From Scilla litardierei (lineage: Eukaryota > Streptophyta > Magnoliopsida > Asparagales > Asparagaceae), in NCBI GenBank assembly GCA_030789695.1, contig CM061134.1, forward strand, positions 64,345,370 to 64,409,369: a stretch of 64,000 nt of DNA, in the 5' to 3' direction. A program made the position numbers and the translations under genes. The notes beneath the pieces were generated by a model. That model was not told the origin of the DNA, searched no databases, and was given only the letters and a program-made list of their open reading frames with translations. Below are positions 44,311 through 55,375 of this stretch, piece by piece. Within the stretch, counting starts at the first letter, position 1, and each line of letters opens with the position of its first letter.

Positions 44311-45245
44311 GGTCGAGGCACGACGAGCACAAGCAACTGAAACTACTAGCTACACAAACCCTAGAGATCAAAAGAAATCGGAAAACACAAACCCTAGAAG
44401 CACAAGCCCTAACACAAGAACTACAACAACCTAGAACCCTAGATGATGAAATCGAACCCTAGGGAAGGAAATCGACACCTAGGAGAGGGGGGTTTTACCT
44501 AGGAGGAGGAGTCGACTGCGGCGGACGGCGGGGATGGCCGGAGATCTGGCCGGAGTCGACGGGAATACGAAGGGGCTCGAGAGGGGTTTGGGATTTTTCG
44601 GGATGGAGCTGAAGGGAATACCGACTAAAATGATTTTTAGTCGGACGAAATGAGTTTAAGTCGGTCTGGAAATCGAAAAGACGCATTTGCCCTAACCCAC
44701 TTAGTCGGTCACAGTTCAAGCACTGACCGACTAGATTACGATCTAGTCGGTCGGTCAATGAGCTTGAACCGACTAAGTCGAAACAGAGGCAAACAGGGAT
44801 TTTTAGGGCTAGAATTAGTCGGTCGCAGTATACACACTGACCGACTAGTTTTCAATCTAGTCGGTCGGTAAGTGTACTGTGACCGACTAAAGAAAGAAAA
44901 TGAAAAGAGTTAGATAAAAGCTTGATCTAGTCGGTCTGAGTTCACTTGCTGACCGACTAGATGAGCATCTAGTCGGTTGACAAATGAACTGAAACCGACT
45001 AGAAGAGTCCAAAAATTGATAATTGATTTCTCTTCACAAACCACTTGGATGAAACATCTTAACACTCTCATTAGTCATCTAAATTACCCCATAAAACGTC
45101 GAAATCTTAAATACGACATTGAAATACGAATTCGATCATAAATTCAAACATATCACATAAAATTCCCAAAAATTCAATAAATCTAGCATGAATGAAATAT
45201 CGCAAAATATAACAGCATGCAAGATAATTGAATGAAATATGAATC
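44311..45245 (-). repeat. e2 pol-ORF3 spacer with TAGTCGGTC array
   Basis: Between the pol stop and the third-ORF ATG. Three units at about 44,698-44,780, 44,812-44,893 and 44,930-45,010 repeat the TAGTCGGTC / GACCGACTA / TAGTCGGTC / GACCGACTA design of the LTRs, plus degenerate copies near 44,637-44,670. The loops of each unit are also partly complementary (GTTCAAGC against GCTTGAAC in the first), so each unit is one long imperfect palindrome of about 80 bp. No gene. Confidence 0.75.
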
Positions 45246-48200
45246 CTATATCTCGGATTCACCCATAATCCCCAATTCTCGACGCAACCGCACAAAGGAG
45301 TCCTCCTTTAGGGGTTTCGTGAAAATATCGGCGATTTGCTTTTGGGTTTCAACGTACACTAAAATGATGTCCTTTTTAGCAACATGATCATCTAAGAAAT
45401 GGTGTCGGACATCTATGTGTTTTGATCGGGAATGGTGCACCGGATTCTTCGAAAGACACATAGCACTTTGGTTATCCACCATGATAGGGCTAGTATCGCA
45501 ATGAATACCAAAATCCTTCAAAGTGTGTCTCATCCAAAGAACCTGGGCACAAGCGGCACCGGCGGCAATATATTCCGCCTCGGTGGTTGAAAGTGATACG
45601 GAATTTTGCTTCTTGGAAAACCAAGAGACAAGAGAATTTCCTAGAAAATGGCAAGTGCCACTAGTACTTTTCCTGTCGGATTTGCATCCCGCATAATCGG
45701 CATCACTGTATGAGACTAACTCATACATGCTAGATTTTGGATAAAGTAATCCAAAATCAAGTGTATAACTTAGATAACGGAAAATACGCTTTACCGCTAC
45801 TAAGTGAGACTCCTTAGGTTGAGACTGATAACGAGCACATATGCATACGGCAAACATAATATCGGGCCTACTTGCGGTAAGATAAAGTAAAATACCTATC
45901 ATACCTCGATATAGACGAATGTCTACATCCTTACCGCCCGTATCCTTGTCAAGATGCGTAGTCGTGCTCATTGGAGTCTTTTTCCCGGAAGCACTTTCCA
46001 TTCCAAATCGCTTAAGCAACTCCACCGTATACTTCGTTTGGTGGATGAAGATTGCATCGTTCAATTGGCGAATTTGGAGACCTAAGAAATATTTGAGTTC
46101 GCCCATGTGGCTCATCTCAAATTGGTCCTTCATAACATTAGAAAACTCTTCGCAAAGAGTGAAGTTAGTAGCACCGAAAATGATATCATCAACATAAATT
46201 TGAACTAATAAAATATCATTATTCGCATGCTTAACAAAAAGTGTAGAATCGGCTTCGCCCATTTTAAAATTCAAATCCAAAAGAAAATTCTTTAGGCGAT
46301 CATACCAAGCTCGAGGAGCTTGTCTCAAACCATAAAGAGCTTTCTTTAGTTTAAAAACATGATTTGGAAATTTTTCATTTATGAAGCCCGGAGGTTGAGA
46401 AACGTAAACTTCCTCAACAACATCTCCGTTTAAAAATGCACTTTTAACATCCATTTGAAATAACTTAAAATTTTTATGGCATGCATAAGACAATAAAAGT
46501 CTAATTGATTCTAATCTAGCTACCGGAGCGAAGGATTCTTCGAAATCGATACCTTCCTCTTGGCGATAGCCTTGAGCAACTAACCGAGCTTTGTTCCGGA
46601 CGACGACTTGATTTTCGTCGGTTTTGTTCTTGAAGATCCACTTTGTCCCTATAACGGTGTGGTTCTTCGATGGCAAAGGAACAAGCTCCCATACCTCATT
46701 CCTCTCGAATTGAATGAGTTCCTCCTCCATGGAAAGGATCCAAGCACTATCTTCGCACGCTTCAACGATATTCTTTGGCTCTATCGATGAGGCAAAGGCA
46801 CAATTGGCGAAGTGGTGGACTTGAGATCTCGTCTTGACACTATCATCAATATTGCCAATGACTTGCTCATGGGGATGGTCGCGAACGGTATGAAGCCGCT
46901 TGGGAATACCTTGATCACTAGGCACATTCTCAACAACTTCATTAGTCGGGTTAGTCTCAATAGAATCAATTGAATCAATAGACTTAGAATTTTCAAACGA
47001 ATCACATAAAACATCCATAGAATCATTATCATTTGAAATTCTAGAAGTAGTAAAATTCTCATTAAAAGAGACATGAAGTGATTCCTCGATCGTAGAGGAT
47101 CTTTTGTTGTATATCCGGTAGGCTTTGCTACGTGAGGAATACCCAACAAATATCCCCTCATCCGATCTCGGATCAAACTTGTCCAAATTATCATATGTGT
47201 TTTTAATAAAACATTTTGCGCCGAAAACACGAAAATGTTTAACTTGAGGCAATCTACCAAACAACAATTCATAGCAAGTTTGTTTGGTGCAGGGCCTCAA
47301 AAGTATTCTATTAAACACATAACAAGCGGTGTGTACCGCTTCCGCCCAAAATTGATAACCAAGTTGACTATCTTCGAGCATAGTGCGAGCACACTCCACA
47401 AGCGTTCTATTCTTCCTCTCAACAACACCATTTTGAGGAGGTGCGCGAGGGAAAGAAAACGTGTGAGTAATTCCAAGATCATCACAAAAATTTGAGAAAG
47501 ACTCATTCTCAAATTCACCCCCATGATCACTACGAATAGTGACAATGGTGGTTCCGATGAGATTTTGTACTTTCTTCACAAATATTGTGAAGTTTTCAAA
47601 AGCTTCATTTTTATTACATAAGAAAAATACCCATGTAAATCTTGAATAATCATCAACGATGACTAGTCCATATCTTGCATTTCCTAAGGAAGCAACTCTA
47701 GTTGGCCCAAATAAATCTAGATGTGATAGCTCTAGTGGCCGTTTCGTAGAAATGCTTTTCTTAGGTTTAAATGAAGATTTAGGAAGCTTGCCACGTTGAC
47801 AAGAATCACAAAAACTTTTCTTTTCGAAAACGAGCTTCGGAAAACCTTTAATGGAATTTAATTTCGAAAGCTTATAAAGTGTTCCAAAGTTCACATGTCC
47901 AAAGCGTCGATGCCATAAGTGTTGTTCACTTGTGTTGGCAACGAGACATTGTTCATATGACTTAGGAAGATCCAAAATATAAATATCTTTATGGCGTGTG
48001 CCGGAAAATAATAATTTATTATTATCACTTGAAATATGACACAATCCTTTCGCAAAGCTAACTTTGTAACCTTTGTCACAAAGTTGACTTATTGAAATAA
48101 GATTATGATTTAAACCATTAACTAGATAGACATCACTAATTAAGGGTTTAGAAGGGTTACCCACTTTACCAACACCGACGATGGTTCCGCTCTCGTTGCC

Positions 48201-48359
48201 TCCAAATACGACGCGATTTCCATTTGCAATGGGAACCACTCCGGAGAGCAATTGAGCGTCACCCGTCATGTGTTTTGAACACCCGCTATCGAGTATCCAA
48301 TTCCCTTTGGAACTAAATTTAAATTTGTTGCTCCTCTTCTTTTTCTTTTCCTTGAGTAC
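45246..48359 (-). CDS. e2 pol polyprotein (protease, integrase, RT, RNase H)
   Basis: Open from TAG 48,360 to the stop at 45,246. The first Met is at 48,269, but the protease motif WILDSG lies seven residues before it, so the functional frame starts upstream, in frame with gag. Counting from that Met: pre-integrase zinc region H120, H125, C154, C157; integrase triad D185, D248, E284; RT from about 505 with D607 and the YVDD box at 692-695; RNase H with D856, E897, D932. These are the expected catalytic residues, and the order protease-integrase-RT-RNase H is copia type. It copies the element RNA into DNA and integrates it. It ends [11 protein letters not shown]...GESEI like the e1 relic. No internal stop or frameshift was seen, so it may be active. 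Confidence 0.93.
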   Translation of the reverse strand, partial: VLKEKKKKRSNKFKFSSKGNWILDSGCSKHMTGDAQLLSGVVPIANGNRVVFGGNESGTIVGVGKVGNPSKPLISDVYLVNGLNHNLISISQLCDKGYKVSFAKGLCHISSDNNKLLFSGTRHKDIYILDLPKSYEQCLVANTSEQHLWHRRFGHVNFGTLYKLSKLNSIKGFPKLVFEKKSFCDSCQRGKLPKSSFKPKKSISTKRPLELSHLDLFGPTRVASLGNARYGLVIVDDYSRFTWVFFLCNKNEAFENFTIFVKKVQNLIGTTIVTIRSDHGGEFENESFSNFCDDLGITHTFSFPRAPPQNGVVERKNRTLVECARTMLEDSQLGYQFWAEAVHTACYVFNRILLRPCTKQTCYELLFGRLPQVKHFRVFGAKCFIKNTYDNLDKFDPRSDEGIFVGYSSRSKAYRIYNKRSSTIEESLHVSFNENFTTSRISNDNDSMDVLCDSFENSKSIDSIDSIETNPTNEVVENVPSDQGIPKRLHTVRDHPHEQVIGNIDDSVKTRSQVHHFANCAFASSIEPKNIVEACEDSAWILSMEEELIQFERNEVWELVPLPSKNHTVIGTKWIFKNKTDENQVVVRNKARLVAQGYRQEEGIDFEESFAPVARLESIRLLLSYACHKNFKLFQMDVKSAFLNGDVVEEVYVSQPPGFINEKFPNHVFKLKKALYGLRQAPRAWYDRLKNFLLDLNFKMGEADSTLFVKHANNDILLVQIYVDDIIFGATNFTLCEEFSNVMKDQFEMSHMGELKYFLGLQIRQLNDAIFIHQTKYTVELLKRFGMESASGKKTPMSTTTHLDKDTGGKDVDIRLYRGMIGILLYLTASRPDIMFAVCICARYQSQPKESHLVAVKRIFRYLSYTLDFGLLYPKSSMYELVSYSDADYAGCKSDRKSTSGTCHFLGNSLVSWFSKKQNSVSLSTTEAEYIAAGAACAQVLWMRHTLKDFGIHCDTSPIMVDNQSAMCLSKNPVHHSRSKHIDVRHHFLDDHVAKKDIILVYVETQKQIADIFTKPLKEDSFVRLRRELGIMGESEI

Positions 48360-48419
48360 CTAAAGATAGAAACTTTCATATCATGGTACCCAAGGTCATT
48401 GGGTCCTCAAAAGTTAGAC
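48360..48419 (-). other. e2 gag-pol junction with several stops
   Basis: Gag and pol are in the same frame but separated by 60 nt with four stops (TAA, TGA, TGA, TAG). On the minus strand the segment is bounded by AAG/GTCTAAC and CTTTAG/GTACTC, a donor-like and an acceptor-like junction, and its length is a multiple of three. The e1 counterpart ends in TGTAG/GTACC but has GG at the donor position. Sirevirus gag-pol is usually explained by stop-codon suppression; 60 nt is short for a plant intron. Confidence 0.4.
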
Positions 48420-50654
48420 CTTTGGAAGCCAAGTCCAATTGGACTTAGACTTCCCCACATAATTTCTACTATGCACAACATCCGAAAAATAAGCATTCAT
48501 ATATACTTGTTTTTCATCCATGCTTGTGTCCTTTGGGCTCCAAATAGTGAAAATTTTGGGAGCCATCATCCTATTGGGTGCATGCATGCGTTGTTGGTTT
48601 CTACGTGATGCATGTCGTGGATAGGCATACGGAACATGATGGAATGGTGCACGACGAGAATTATTCATATGATGAGGTGGGTGAACATATGCATGTGTGG
48701 GAACACGTGCGTGAGGGTGTCTCACATGGTGTGCACGTGCCCGTGAACGTGTAGCATAGAAATCATCATATGTGTGAGATGGTGGAGTAGGACGTGTGTT
48801 CCTACGTGGCATGGTATTTGTGTATATATAAGCATGCCCCTTCTTTGGAGGTCCACCCAAAGTGGGTTTCTTTCCAAAAGAGGGTGTGGACGAGGTGGAA
48901 GCACCATTGGTAGATGAACTACCAATAGAGTGTTTGCTACCACTCGTAGAGTCACCGGAAGTTGGCCTAACAAAAGTAGTGGCCGCTTTGGATGGACATC
49001 CCATCGTATACCCCAAACCAATGTGGTGATTGGCCGGAAGTAAGTGACTTAGGATTTTATCCAAATGGTCCTTACCCTTATTGAATCTATTGATTCGGCC
49101 TAATGTGTTCTCATATTTCTCTTTGAGAGAACGCATAGAAGTATCTAATGTGGATACTTGCGATGTGAGCACATAAACACGAGATTTAAGATTCTCGTTC
49201 TCAATACTCAAAGTCGAGTTTTGAGAAGTTAAATCCGCTATCCTATGTTCTTCAGTATCATCAATGCTAACATGTTCAAGTTTAGATTTGAGATTAACAA
49301 TCTCATTTCTTAACTCTTCAACAACGGTGTCGTTGTTGGTGATGATAGTCTTAGGCGAGGTTTGAATGCTAGCTAGGTCATCTTTTACTTTAGTATATCG
49401 ATTTACTAATTTAGTGTATTTAGACCATAAATGAGAGTTAGCATCCCTAAGATCATCCATAGTTACCTCATCGCCTTCGTCGTCGCTATCATCGGAGGAG
49501 GAAGATCCTTGATCATGCTCCTCTCTTGCCATGAAGCACATGTGCGCTTGCTCCACTTTCTCATCATCCGACTCTCCGCTTGAGGAATCCTCGGAGTCGG
49601 TGAATGTTGCTCCGACAAGTCCCTTTTTGTACCCCTTTTTGTACTTCTTTGACTTGTCGAACTTCGGCGCCTTCCACTTCTCCTTTTGCTTGTTTTGAGG
49701 ACAATCCGCTTTGATGTGTCCTGGCTTATTGCATTTAAAGCACAAAGGTGGAGAGGCGTTAGTAGAAGTAAATTTAGATTTTTGTTTGAAGTTACCCTTT
49801 CGGAAGAAGCGATTGAACTTCTTTGCCATGAGTGCAATGGATTCCATGTCCATTTCTTCTTCCGAGTCCTCATCATCGGTAGAGGTGGATGAAGCCGCCT
49901 TGAATGCAATCGCCTTTTTCTTAGGCGCATCTTGGTTCAAATAGGACTTCATCTTTTCTTGTAACTTCACCTTGCTATCTTTGCGTACCTCGTATGACAT
50001 CAAAGTACCCATTAGTTGAACTACGGTATATTTGTTCATGTCATTACCTTCCTCGATGGCGAAGGTACGTTTTTCCCAAGAAGAGGGAAGTCCTTCAATA
50101 AGCTTTGAGCACTTCTCCTTTTGAGTGTAGGACTTGCCGAGGGCCTCTAACTCGTTTATTATGTCAACAAAGCGAGCGTAATATTCTTTCATCTTCTCGC
50201 CCTGTTGCATATGAAACATTTCGTAATCTTTGTTTACGACTACGAGTTTAGAGTCTCTTACCCTATTCGTCCCTTCATGAAGAATGAGGAGGGAGTTCCA
50301 AATTTGATATGCACTCTTACATGTGCATATCTTATTGAAGTCCTCGGGCTCCAATGCGCATTGCAAGGCGTTCATTGCCTTGGCATTGCTTACCTCCGCG
50401 GCGATCTCCGCGGTAGTCCATTTCTCAAAGTCTTCTTCTTCGGGTTCAATGTATTCCTTCATTGTGGTCCTCCATAAGGATGCACTCCGGAGGAAGGTTT
50501 CCATCCGGCATTTCCAGTACCCGTAGTTGGTACCGTTGAAGAATGGAGGCCTCGTAGAGGAATGTCCTTCCATCACCGAAGATGCTCCTTCTCGATTCCT
50601 GAAGGTGTCATAGTTGGAAGGTGGACGCACGGTCTTGTTGTCGTTGGCAGACAT
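48414..50654 (-). CDS. e2 Gag
   Basis: 746 codons from ATG 50,654 (MSANDNKTVRPPSNYDTF), 14 bases inside the primer site. N-terminal copia Gag region with FNGTNYGYWKCRMETFLRSA, CKSAYQIWNSLL and GLPSSWEKRTFAIEEGND, corresponding to the DUF4219 and UBN2 families. An acidic Ser/Asp/Glu stretch at about 255-275 precedes a zinc knuckle, CFKCNKPGHIKADC, at about 304-317, then a Lys-rich linker, an acidic stretch, and a long coiled coil at about 420-545 (NLKSKLEHV ... LKEKYENTLGRINRF). The last third is rich in His, Arg, Tyr and Pro. Sirevirus Gags are longer than other copia Gags and are reported to bind LC8-type dynein light chains. It builds the cytoplasmic virus-like particle. Intact, unlike e1 gag. 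Confidence 0.93.
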   Translation of the reverse strand: MSANDNKTVRPPSNYDTFRNREGASSVMEGHSSTRPPFFNGTNYGYWKCRMETFLRSASLWRTTMKEYIEPEEEDFEKWTTAEIAAEVSNAKAMNALQCALEPEDFNKICTCKSAYQIWNSLLILHEGTNRVRDSKLVVVNKDYEMFHMQQGEKMKEYYARFVDIINELEALGKSYTQKEKCSKLIEGLPSSWEKRTFAIEEGNDMNKYTVVQLMGTLMSYEVRKDSKVKLQEKMKSYLNQDAPKKKAIAFKAASSTSTDDEDSEEEMDMESIALMAKKFNRFFRKGNFKQKSKFTSTNASPPLCFKCNKPGHIKADCPQNKQKEKWKAPKFDKSKKYKKGYKKGLVGATFTDSEDSSSGESDDEKVEQAHMCFMAREEHDQGSSSSDDSDDEGDEVTMDDLRDANSHLWSKYTKLVNRYTKVKDDLASIQTSPKTIITNNDTVVEELRNEIVNLKSKLEHVSIDDTEEHRIADLTSQNSTLSIENENLKSRVYVLTSQVSTLDTSMRSLKEKYENTLGRINRFNKGKDHLDKILSHLLPANHHIGLGYTMGCPSKAATTFVRPTSGDSTSGSKHSIGSSSTNGASTSSTPSFGKKPTLGGPPKKGHAYIYTNTMPRRNTRPTPPSHTYDDFYATRSRARAHHVRHPHARVPTHAYVHPPHHMNNSRRAPFHHVPYAYPRHASRRNQQRMHAPNRMMAPKIFTIWSPKDTSMDEKQVYMNAYFSDVVHSRNYVGKSKSNWTWLPKV

Positions 50655-50667
50655 AGCTAAGTATCTG

Positions 50668-50679
50668 GCTCCGATACCA
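50668..50679 (-). other. e2 primer binding site
   Basis: The minus strand reads TGGTATCGGAGC two bases inside the 5' LTR. It matches the Met-tRNA site TGGTATCAGAGC except for one A-to-G change. Confidence 0.85.
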
Positions 50680-50681
50680 AA

Positions 50682-52432
50682 TGTAATGCCCTACAAGCTA
50701 CTGCACAAGTACTAGAGGGGGGGTGAATAGTACTTTAAAATAATAAGGAGTATAATTCCAAATTAAATTGCAAACAACTACCAAATCAATTTGCGGAAGC
50801 TTAAATTGAATGACAACAACAAAATTAACAATGCAAACAAATGATGTTAATGGGTTCGGATCCACCCAAGTCTCCCCGACTTGTTCCCGGTGATCCTACG
50901 TCCCAACCACCCGGATCCCCTCCGGATACTTGAGTTAGAAACCCTAACTCAAGATTTCCACTATGAATATCTTGTGAAAAACCTTCACAAGATCAAATCA
51001 TACAACAACGGAAATAGTGAATCCCACAACCCGGGATCACAACCTTCTCTCACAACCGAGAGAATCAACAAGCAATATAAATGAGTTATATTGAAATAAG
51101 CAAACTTACCACAAAATCCTATACCTTGAGTTTTTCTTACCCAATAGGTGAAATGGAGGATTTGAGGAAGATGAAGTCACCAAGACCTAGCACCAAGGAA
51201 ATGACCAGCAATCGGTGCCTAGGGATGATTTGGAGACTTGGATCAAGCAATAGCTTGAAGAGCTCACCAAGAACAAGCTTCTCTCTAGATGGATTCTAGA
51301 TCTAGAAATGAGAGAGAATGGGTTTCTTGTGAGGAAGAGAGCTTTAGATTTGAGTGAGAAAAGCTATCTCTTTTGATCTCAATGAATCTCTGAATGGAAG
51401 CTCTAACCTAGATAGAAATGACCTAGGTTCGTATTTATAGGGTCCCATAAAAACAACTTAGGTCACTCTCCAACGGATAGAAATCTGGGAGAATTAGTCG
51501 GTCAAAGAACAATCACTGACCGACTAGTTCATCAACTAGTCGGTCAGTCAAACAGCATGGACCGACTAAGAGAGGAACTGAGAAGAAAGAGAATTTCAGA
51601 CCTAGAAATCTAGTCGGTCCAAGAAGACATTCTGACCGACTAGTTTCACAACTAGTCGGTCAGTCAGTGAACGTAGACCGACTAAGAGGCAAAATGAAAT
51701 AGTCTGAACACAAGTTGACTTAGTCGGTCCAAGAACAAAAGTTGACCGACTAGATTGTCAACTAGTCGGTCACCAAACGTTCTTAGACCGACTAACGATA
51801 AACAGTAGCTTAGGAGAAATTTAGCATGAACAGTAAGTCACAACTAGTCGGTCAAAGAAGCATCACTGACCGACTAGTTCACAAACTAGTCGGTCGGTGA
51901 GTCAACGTAGACCGACTAACTGTAAACAGTAAAGTCCAAGAAATTAAGGAATAAACTAGTCGGTCCAAGAAGAGTTGCTGACCGACTAGATCACCATCTA
52001 GTCGGTCAGTACTTGTTCTTGTACCAACTAACATGCACAAACAAGACCGAATCGAAGCGCGACGCTTCGAGGAAGTTATAATGAACTTGTACTAAGATCC
52101 TAGAGCTACGATATGAGCGTTATGAAGTTAGAATGGTAAGATATACTCAAGGCTTAACATTCTATATATCGAAGCTAAAAAGACTATAAATAAAACCTTA
52201 ATAAACGGTCTTCGAGAGCTTCGATTGATTCTTCATAACTTCCAAAACGGCGCAAGAGCTTCAACGAAGCTTTAGGCATGAATACGAGCTTTGGGAAGTG
52301 TTGAGATGTCGCTTTGAATGTTCTCGTGAATTTGGCGACGATCTCCAATACTGCGCTCACAAATTGTTAGTTCATGGATTATTTATGTTTGTTCATCATC
52401 AAAACCAAATCCGGGGAGTCCAATATTCAACA
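50682..52432 (-). repeat. e2 5' LTR
   Basis: 1751 bp, starts TGTAATGCCC and ends CAATATTCAACA on the plus strand. Five palindromic units at about 51,494-52,035 and a TATA box at 51,432-51,439. By eye nine substitutions (eight transitions) and one single-base indel separate it from the 3' LTR. Confidence 0.93.
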
Positions 52433-53541
52433 AATCTCTTTTCCCTTTCCAGACATGGTGATGACGTGGTGGGACAATGATACAGCGGGGGTGTCTATGA
52501 TGATGATAAGGCAGATGAAGCATATAGAAACAAATTCAAGACATTGCATATAAGGAAATAAATATGAAGAGTGGAAAGAAATTACCTAACGATGATGCAA
52601 GTCCAAACTCCTGAAAGATTCCATGTCGTATAATGGAACAATCTGGGGAGCCGCCGCTCGCTGATCCGTCAAGAAAGAAAATTTTGAAAATGGGGGCCAG
52701 GGTTAGGGTTTAGGCGATTTGTGGGTGAATGTGGTCAATGGGAAGGATATTAATGGTGGGGGAGTGTGGGAAAAGGATGGGGGGTGTGATCTCAGGGGTG
52801 GAGGGATCTATGGGAGAGATCAATTTGGACTGTGGGAGGAGTGAACGTGCGAATGCGAACTGTGGGAATCGGGTGAATGAGTTCGGGTCGGGGGGTATGT
52901 ATAGAAGCGTTAACGAATCGATCGGGTGAGGGTTCACCCGATCGGTTGGGTAAATTTTCAAAATTCCTTGTCGGTCAACAGCTACAGGTCAACCGATCGG
53001 GTGAGATCTCACCCGATCGGTTGACCGCTTCCCAAATTTTCCTGAGAGCACTGTGCTTTTCACCCGGACATCCGCCCGATCTCGGCCTCGGCTCAACCGA
53101 TCGGTTGATTTACCCTCAAAAATTCCTGAGGGCTCTTCAGCATCACCCGATCTTCCACCCGGTCAGCCTTATATACCACCTGATTGGTTCGTTGTTGCGC
53201 TGACACAAGCCATCTTCAGACACGGTCCAACCGATCGGTTGATTCATCACCCGATCATTTGGAGATGATTTCATGCACAATTTCAAAGATTAATCTAAGT
53301 TTCCCAACGGTGACCCCCATTGCTGGATTTATTCACTAAAATTTAGAAAAATAATCCTAAGAATAACGAAGAAAGTTTAGAACATGGATTGCCTCCCACG
53401 AAGCGCTGTTGTTTAAAGTCGTTTGCTAGACTCATCATTTAGTGGTCAATTCGGATCCGGAGGATTAGTAGATGAGCCATCGGTCGTTGAGATTCCGACC
53501 GGAGAGATTGCTGGTTCACTAATCGCATAATGTTTTAGGCG
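52433..53541 (-). repeat. e3 pol-ORF spacer with CCGATCGG array
   Basis: Contains the second e2 target duplication (52,433-52,437), the probable beginning of the e3 ORF-1-like frame (ATG at about 52,456 on the minus strand), and an array of CACCCGATCGGTTG / CAACCGATCGGTTG palindromes at about 52,915-53,250, the same motif as in the e3 LTRs. The block TGGATTGCCTCCCACGAAGC near 53,384 is typical of the region after pol in Athila-like elements. No complete gene. Confidence 0.65.
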
Positions 53542-54356
53542 CTACCCATTGACTTTGAACGGCTCATCTCTTCCCATTATCTCAATTACTTTGTGCGGGA
53601 AGACCTTGGTGAAGCGGAAGGTCCTGACCACCTCGACTTGAGCTTTCCAGGAAAAAGCCTCAGCCTCGAGTTGAATAGGAGAACTAAGTCTCCTTCCTTA
53701 AATTCTTTCTTCAGAATGCGCTTATCGTGCCACCGTTTCAACTTTTCCTTGTAGATCCGGACGTTTTCGTAAGCATTGAGCCGGATCTCATCAAGCTCAT
53801 TCAGTTGTAACTGTCGGTGGTTTCCAACCTCCTTAGTGTCAAAATTCGGATTCTTGATGGCCCAAAACGCTCTGTGCTCCAATTCCACGGGCAGATGGCA
53901 TGCTTTCCCGTAGACAAGTCGGTAAGGGGTTGTGCCGATCGGAGTCTTGAACGTAGTCTTGTAAGCCCAGAGTGCGTCTGAAAGTTTCGATGACCAGTCC
54001 TTCCTAGAGTTGGCCACTGTCTTCTCCAGTATGCTCTTAATCTCTCTGTTCGAAACTTCCACTTGGCCGCTTGTCTGTGGATGATAGGCACGTCCGATTC
54101 GGTGTTGCACCCCATATGTCTTTAAGAGAGCTTCGAATTTCTTCTCTATAAAGTGGCTCCCTCTGTCACTGATCAAAACTCGAGGCACGCTGAATCTCGG
54201 GAAGATATTGTTTTTAAGGAATTTGGCGACCACCCGGGAATCATTAGTGGGGCTGGCTATCACTTCCACCCACTTGGACACATAATCCACGGCTACCAAG
54301 ATATACTGATTCCCAGAGGACGAGGGGAACGGTCCCATGAAGTCGACTTCCCACAC
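53542..54356 (-). pseudogene. e3 integrase core, C-terminal frameshift
   Basis: Starts at [16 protein letters not shown]. Counting from the Met at 54,356, the catalytic triad is D5, D64 (LISDRGSH) and E100 (TSGQVEVSN), with the D,D-35-E spacing intact. The chain continues with [20 protein letters not shown] and the basic C-terminal part ([20 protein letters not shown]) up to SRWSGP, where one base is missing and the frame runs out at 53,586. The expected C-terminus follows in the next frame to TAG at 53,542. Sequence and position are Athila-type. Probably not functional in this element, because the stop before it separates it from RNase H. Confidence 0.8.
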
Positions 54357-55375
54357 ATCAAAGATCTCGACCTCTAAAATGTAGTGCTGCGGGATTTCGT
54401 TCCTTTTGGAGATGTTTCATGTTCTCTGGCATTTGTCACAAGCCTGGACATAAGCGTATATGTCCTTGAAAAGGTTCGGCCAATAGAATCCACTCTGTAG
54501 GATCTTCGCCGTTGTCTTGTAAGCACTCGCATGGCCTCTACACTGCTGATCATGGCAATGGGAGATTATGGAGGTCGCCTCAGTTTTAGGAATGCACCTT
54601 CGTATCACCCCATCGTTACAGGTCTTGTACAAATAGGGGTCGTCCCAATAAAATTTCCAGACCTCATGAAAGAATTTCTTCTTCTTCTGATAGCTCACGT
54701 TGTGGGGGTCGATGGCGCATGTCAAATAATTGGCGATGTCGACATACCATGGAGTCCAAGCGGAAGAGACGGAGAAGAGATGATCGTCGGGGAGTGAGTC
54801 GTCAATGGGATTAGCGTCCGGATCGAGAGTAGGCATTCTGGACAAGTGATCGACAACGACATTCTCCTCCCCCTTCTTGTCCCTGATCTCCAAGTCGAAC
54901 TCCTGGAGGAGGAGAATCCACCTTATGAGCCGCGGCTTAGCCTCCTTCTTGCTTAAAAGGTATTTGAGAGCCGCGTGATCCGTGTGCACGATTACCTTGG
55001 CACCAACAAGATACTACCGGAACTTGTCCATGGCATAGATGACAGCTAGCAATTCTTTCTCTGTGGTCGTATAGTTCCTTTGGGCTACGTCAAGGGTCTT
55101 GCTCGTATAGTATATAACAAGTAGATTTTTATCCTTCCTCTGCCCCAAGACCGCCCCAACTGCATAATCGCTAGCATCGCACATTAGCTCGAATGGTAGA
55201 CTCCAGTCCGGCGGCTAAATCACCGGTGCGGAGATGAGAGCTTGCTTCAGAATGCAGAAGGCTTCCATACACTCGTCATCGAAGATGAAAGGTGCATCCT
55301 TCATAAGGAGTTGAGTCAATGGCCTGGAAATCTTGGAGAAGTCCTTTATGAAGCGACGGTAGAATCCCACGTGCC
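54357..55375 (-). pseudogene. e3 RNase H and integrase zinc region, with stops
   Basis: In element sense: end of RT connection (GFYRRFIKDFSKISRPLTQL), then RNase H with CDASDYAVGAVLGQR and [33 protein letters not shown], and the integrase HHCC region ([10 protein letters not shown] ... CDKCQRT). Breaks: an extra base in a T run near 55,375-55,380 shifts the frame at the boundary with RT; TAG at about 55,218 where the family usually has Gln; TAG at about 55,014 in the FR.YLVG motif; TGA at 54,417 directly after CQRT, where the family has Gly. The remaining frame resumes at NISKRNE and leads into the integrase core. Confidence 0.75.

Larger units (their letters stand above)
39897..52432 (-). 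mobile_element. e2: near-intact young Sirevirus (Ty1/copia)
   Basis: 12,536 bp, minus orientation, with TG...CA LTRs of about 1.75 kb and a 5-bp target duplication AATCT at 39,892-39,896 and 52,433-52,437. It holds a Met-tRNA-type primer site, a 746-codon gag, a pol frame of about 1037 codons with every catalytic motif I checked, a third ORF with one apparent frameshift, four polypurine tracts, and palindrome arrays in both LTRs and the pol-ORF3 spacer. By eye the two LTRs differ at about nine bases and one single-base indel over 1.75 kb (about 0.5 %), which suggests a recent insertion. It lies inside the ORF-1-like frame of Athila e3. Confidence 0.93.
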
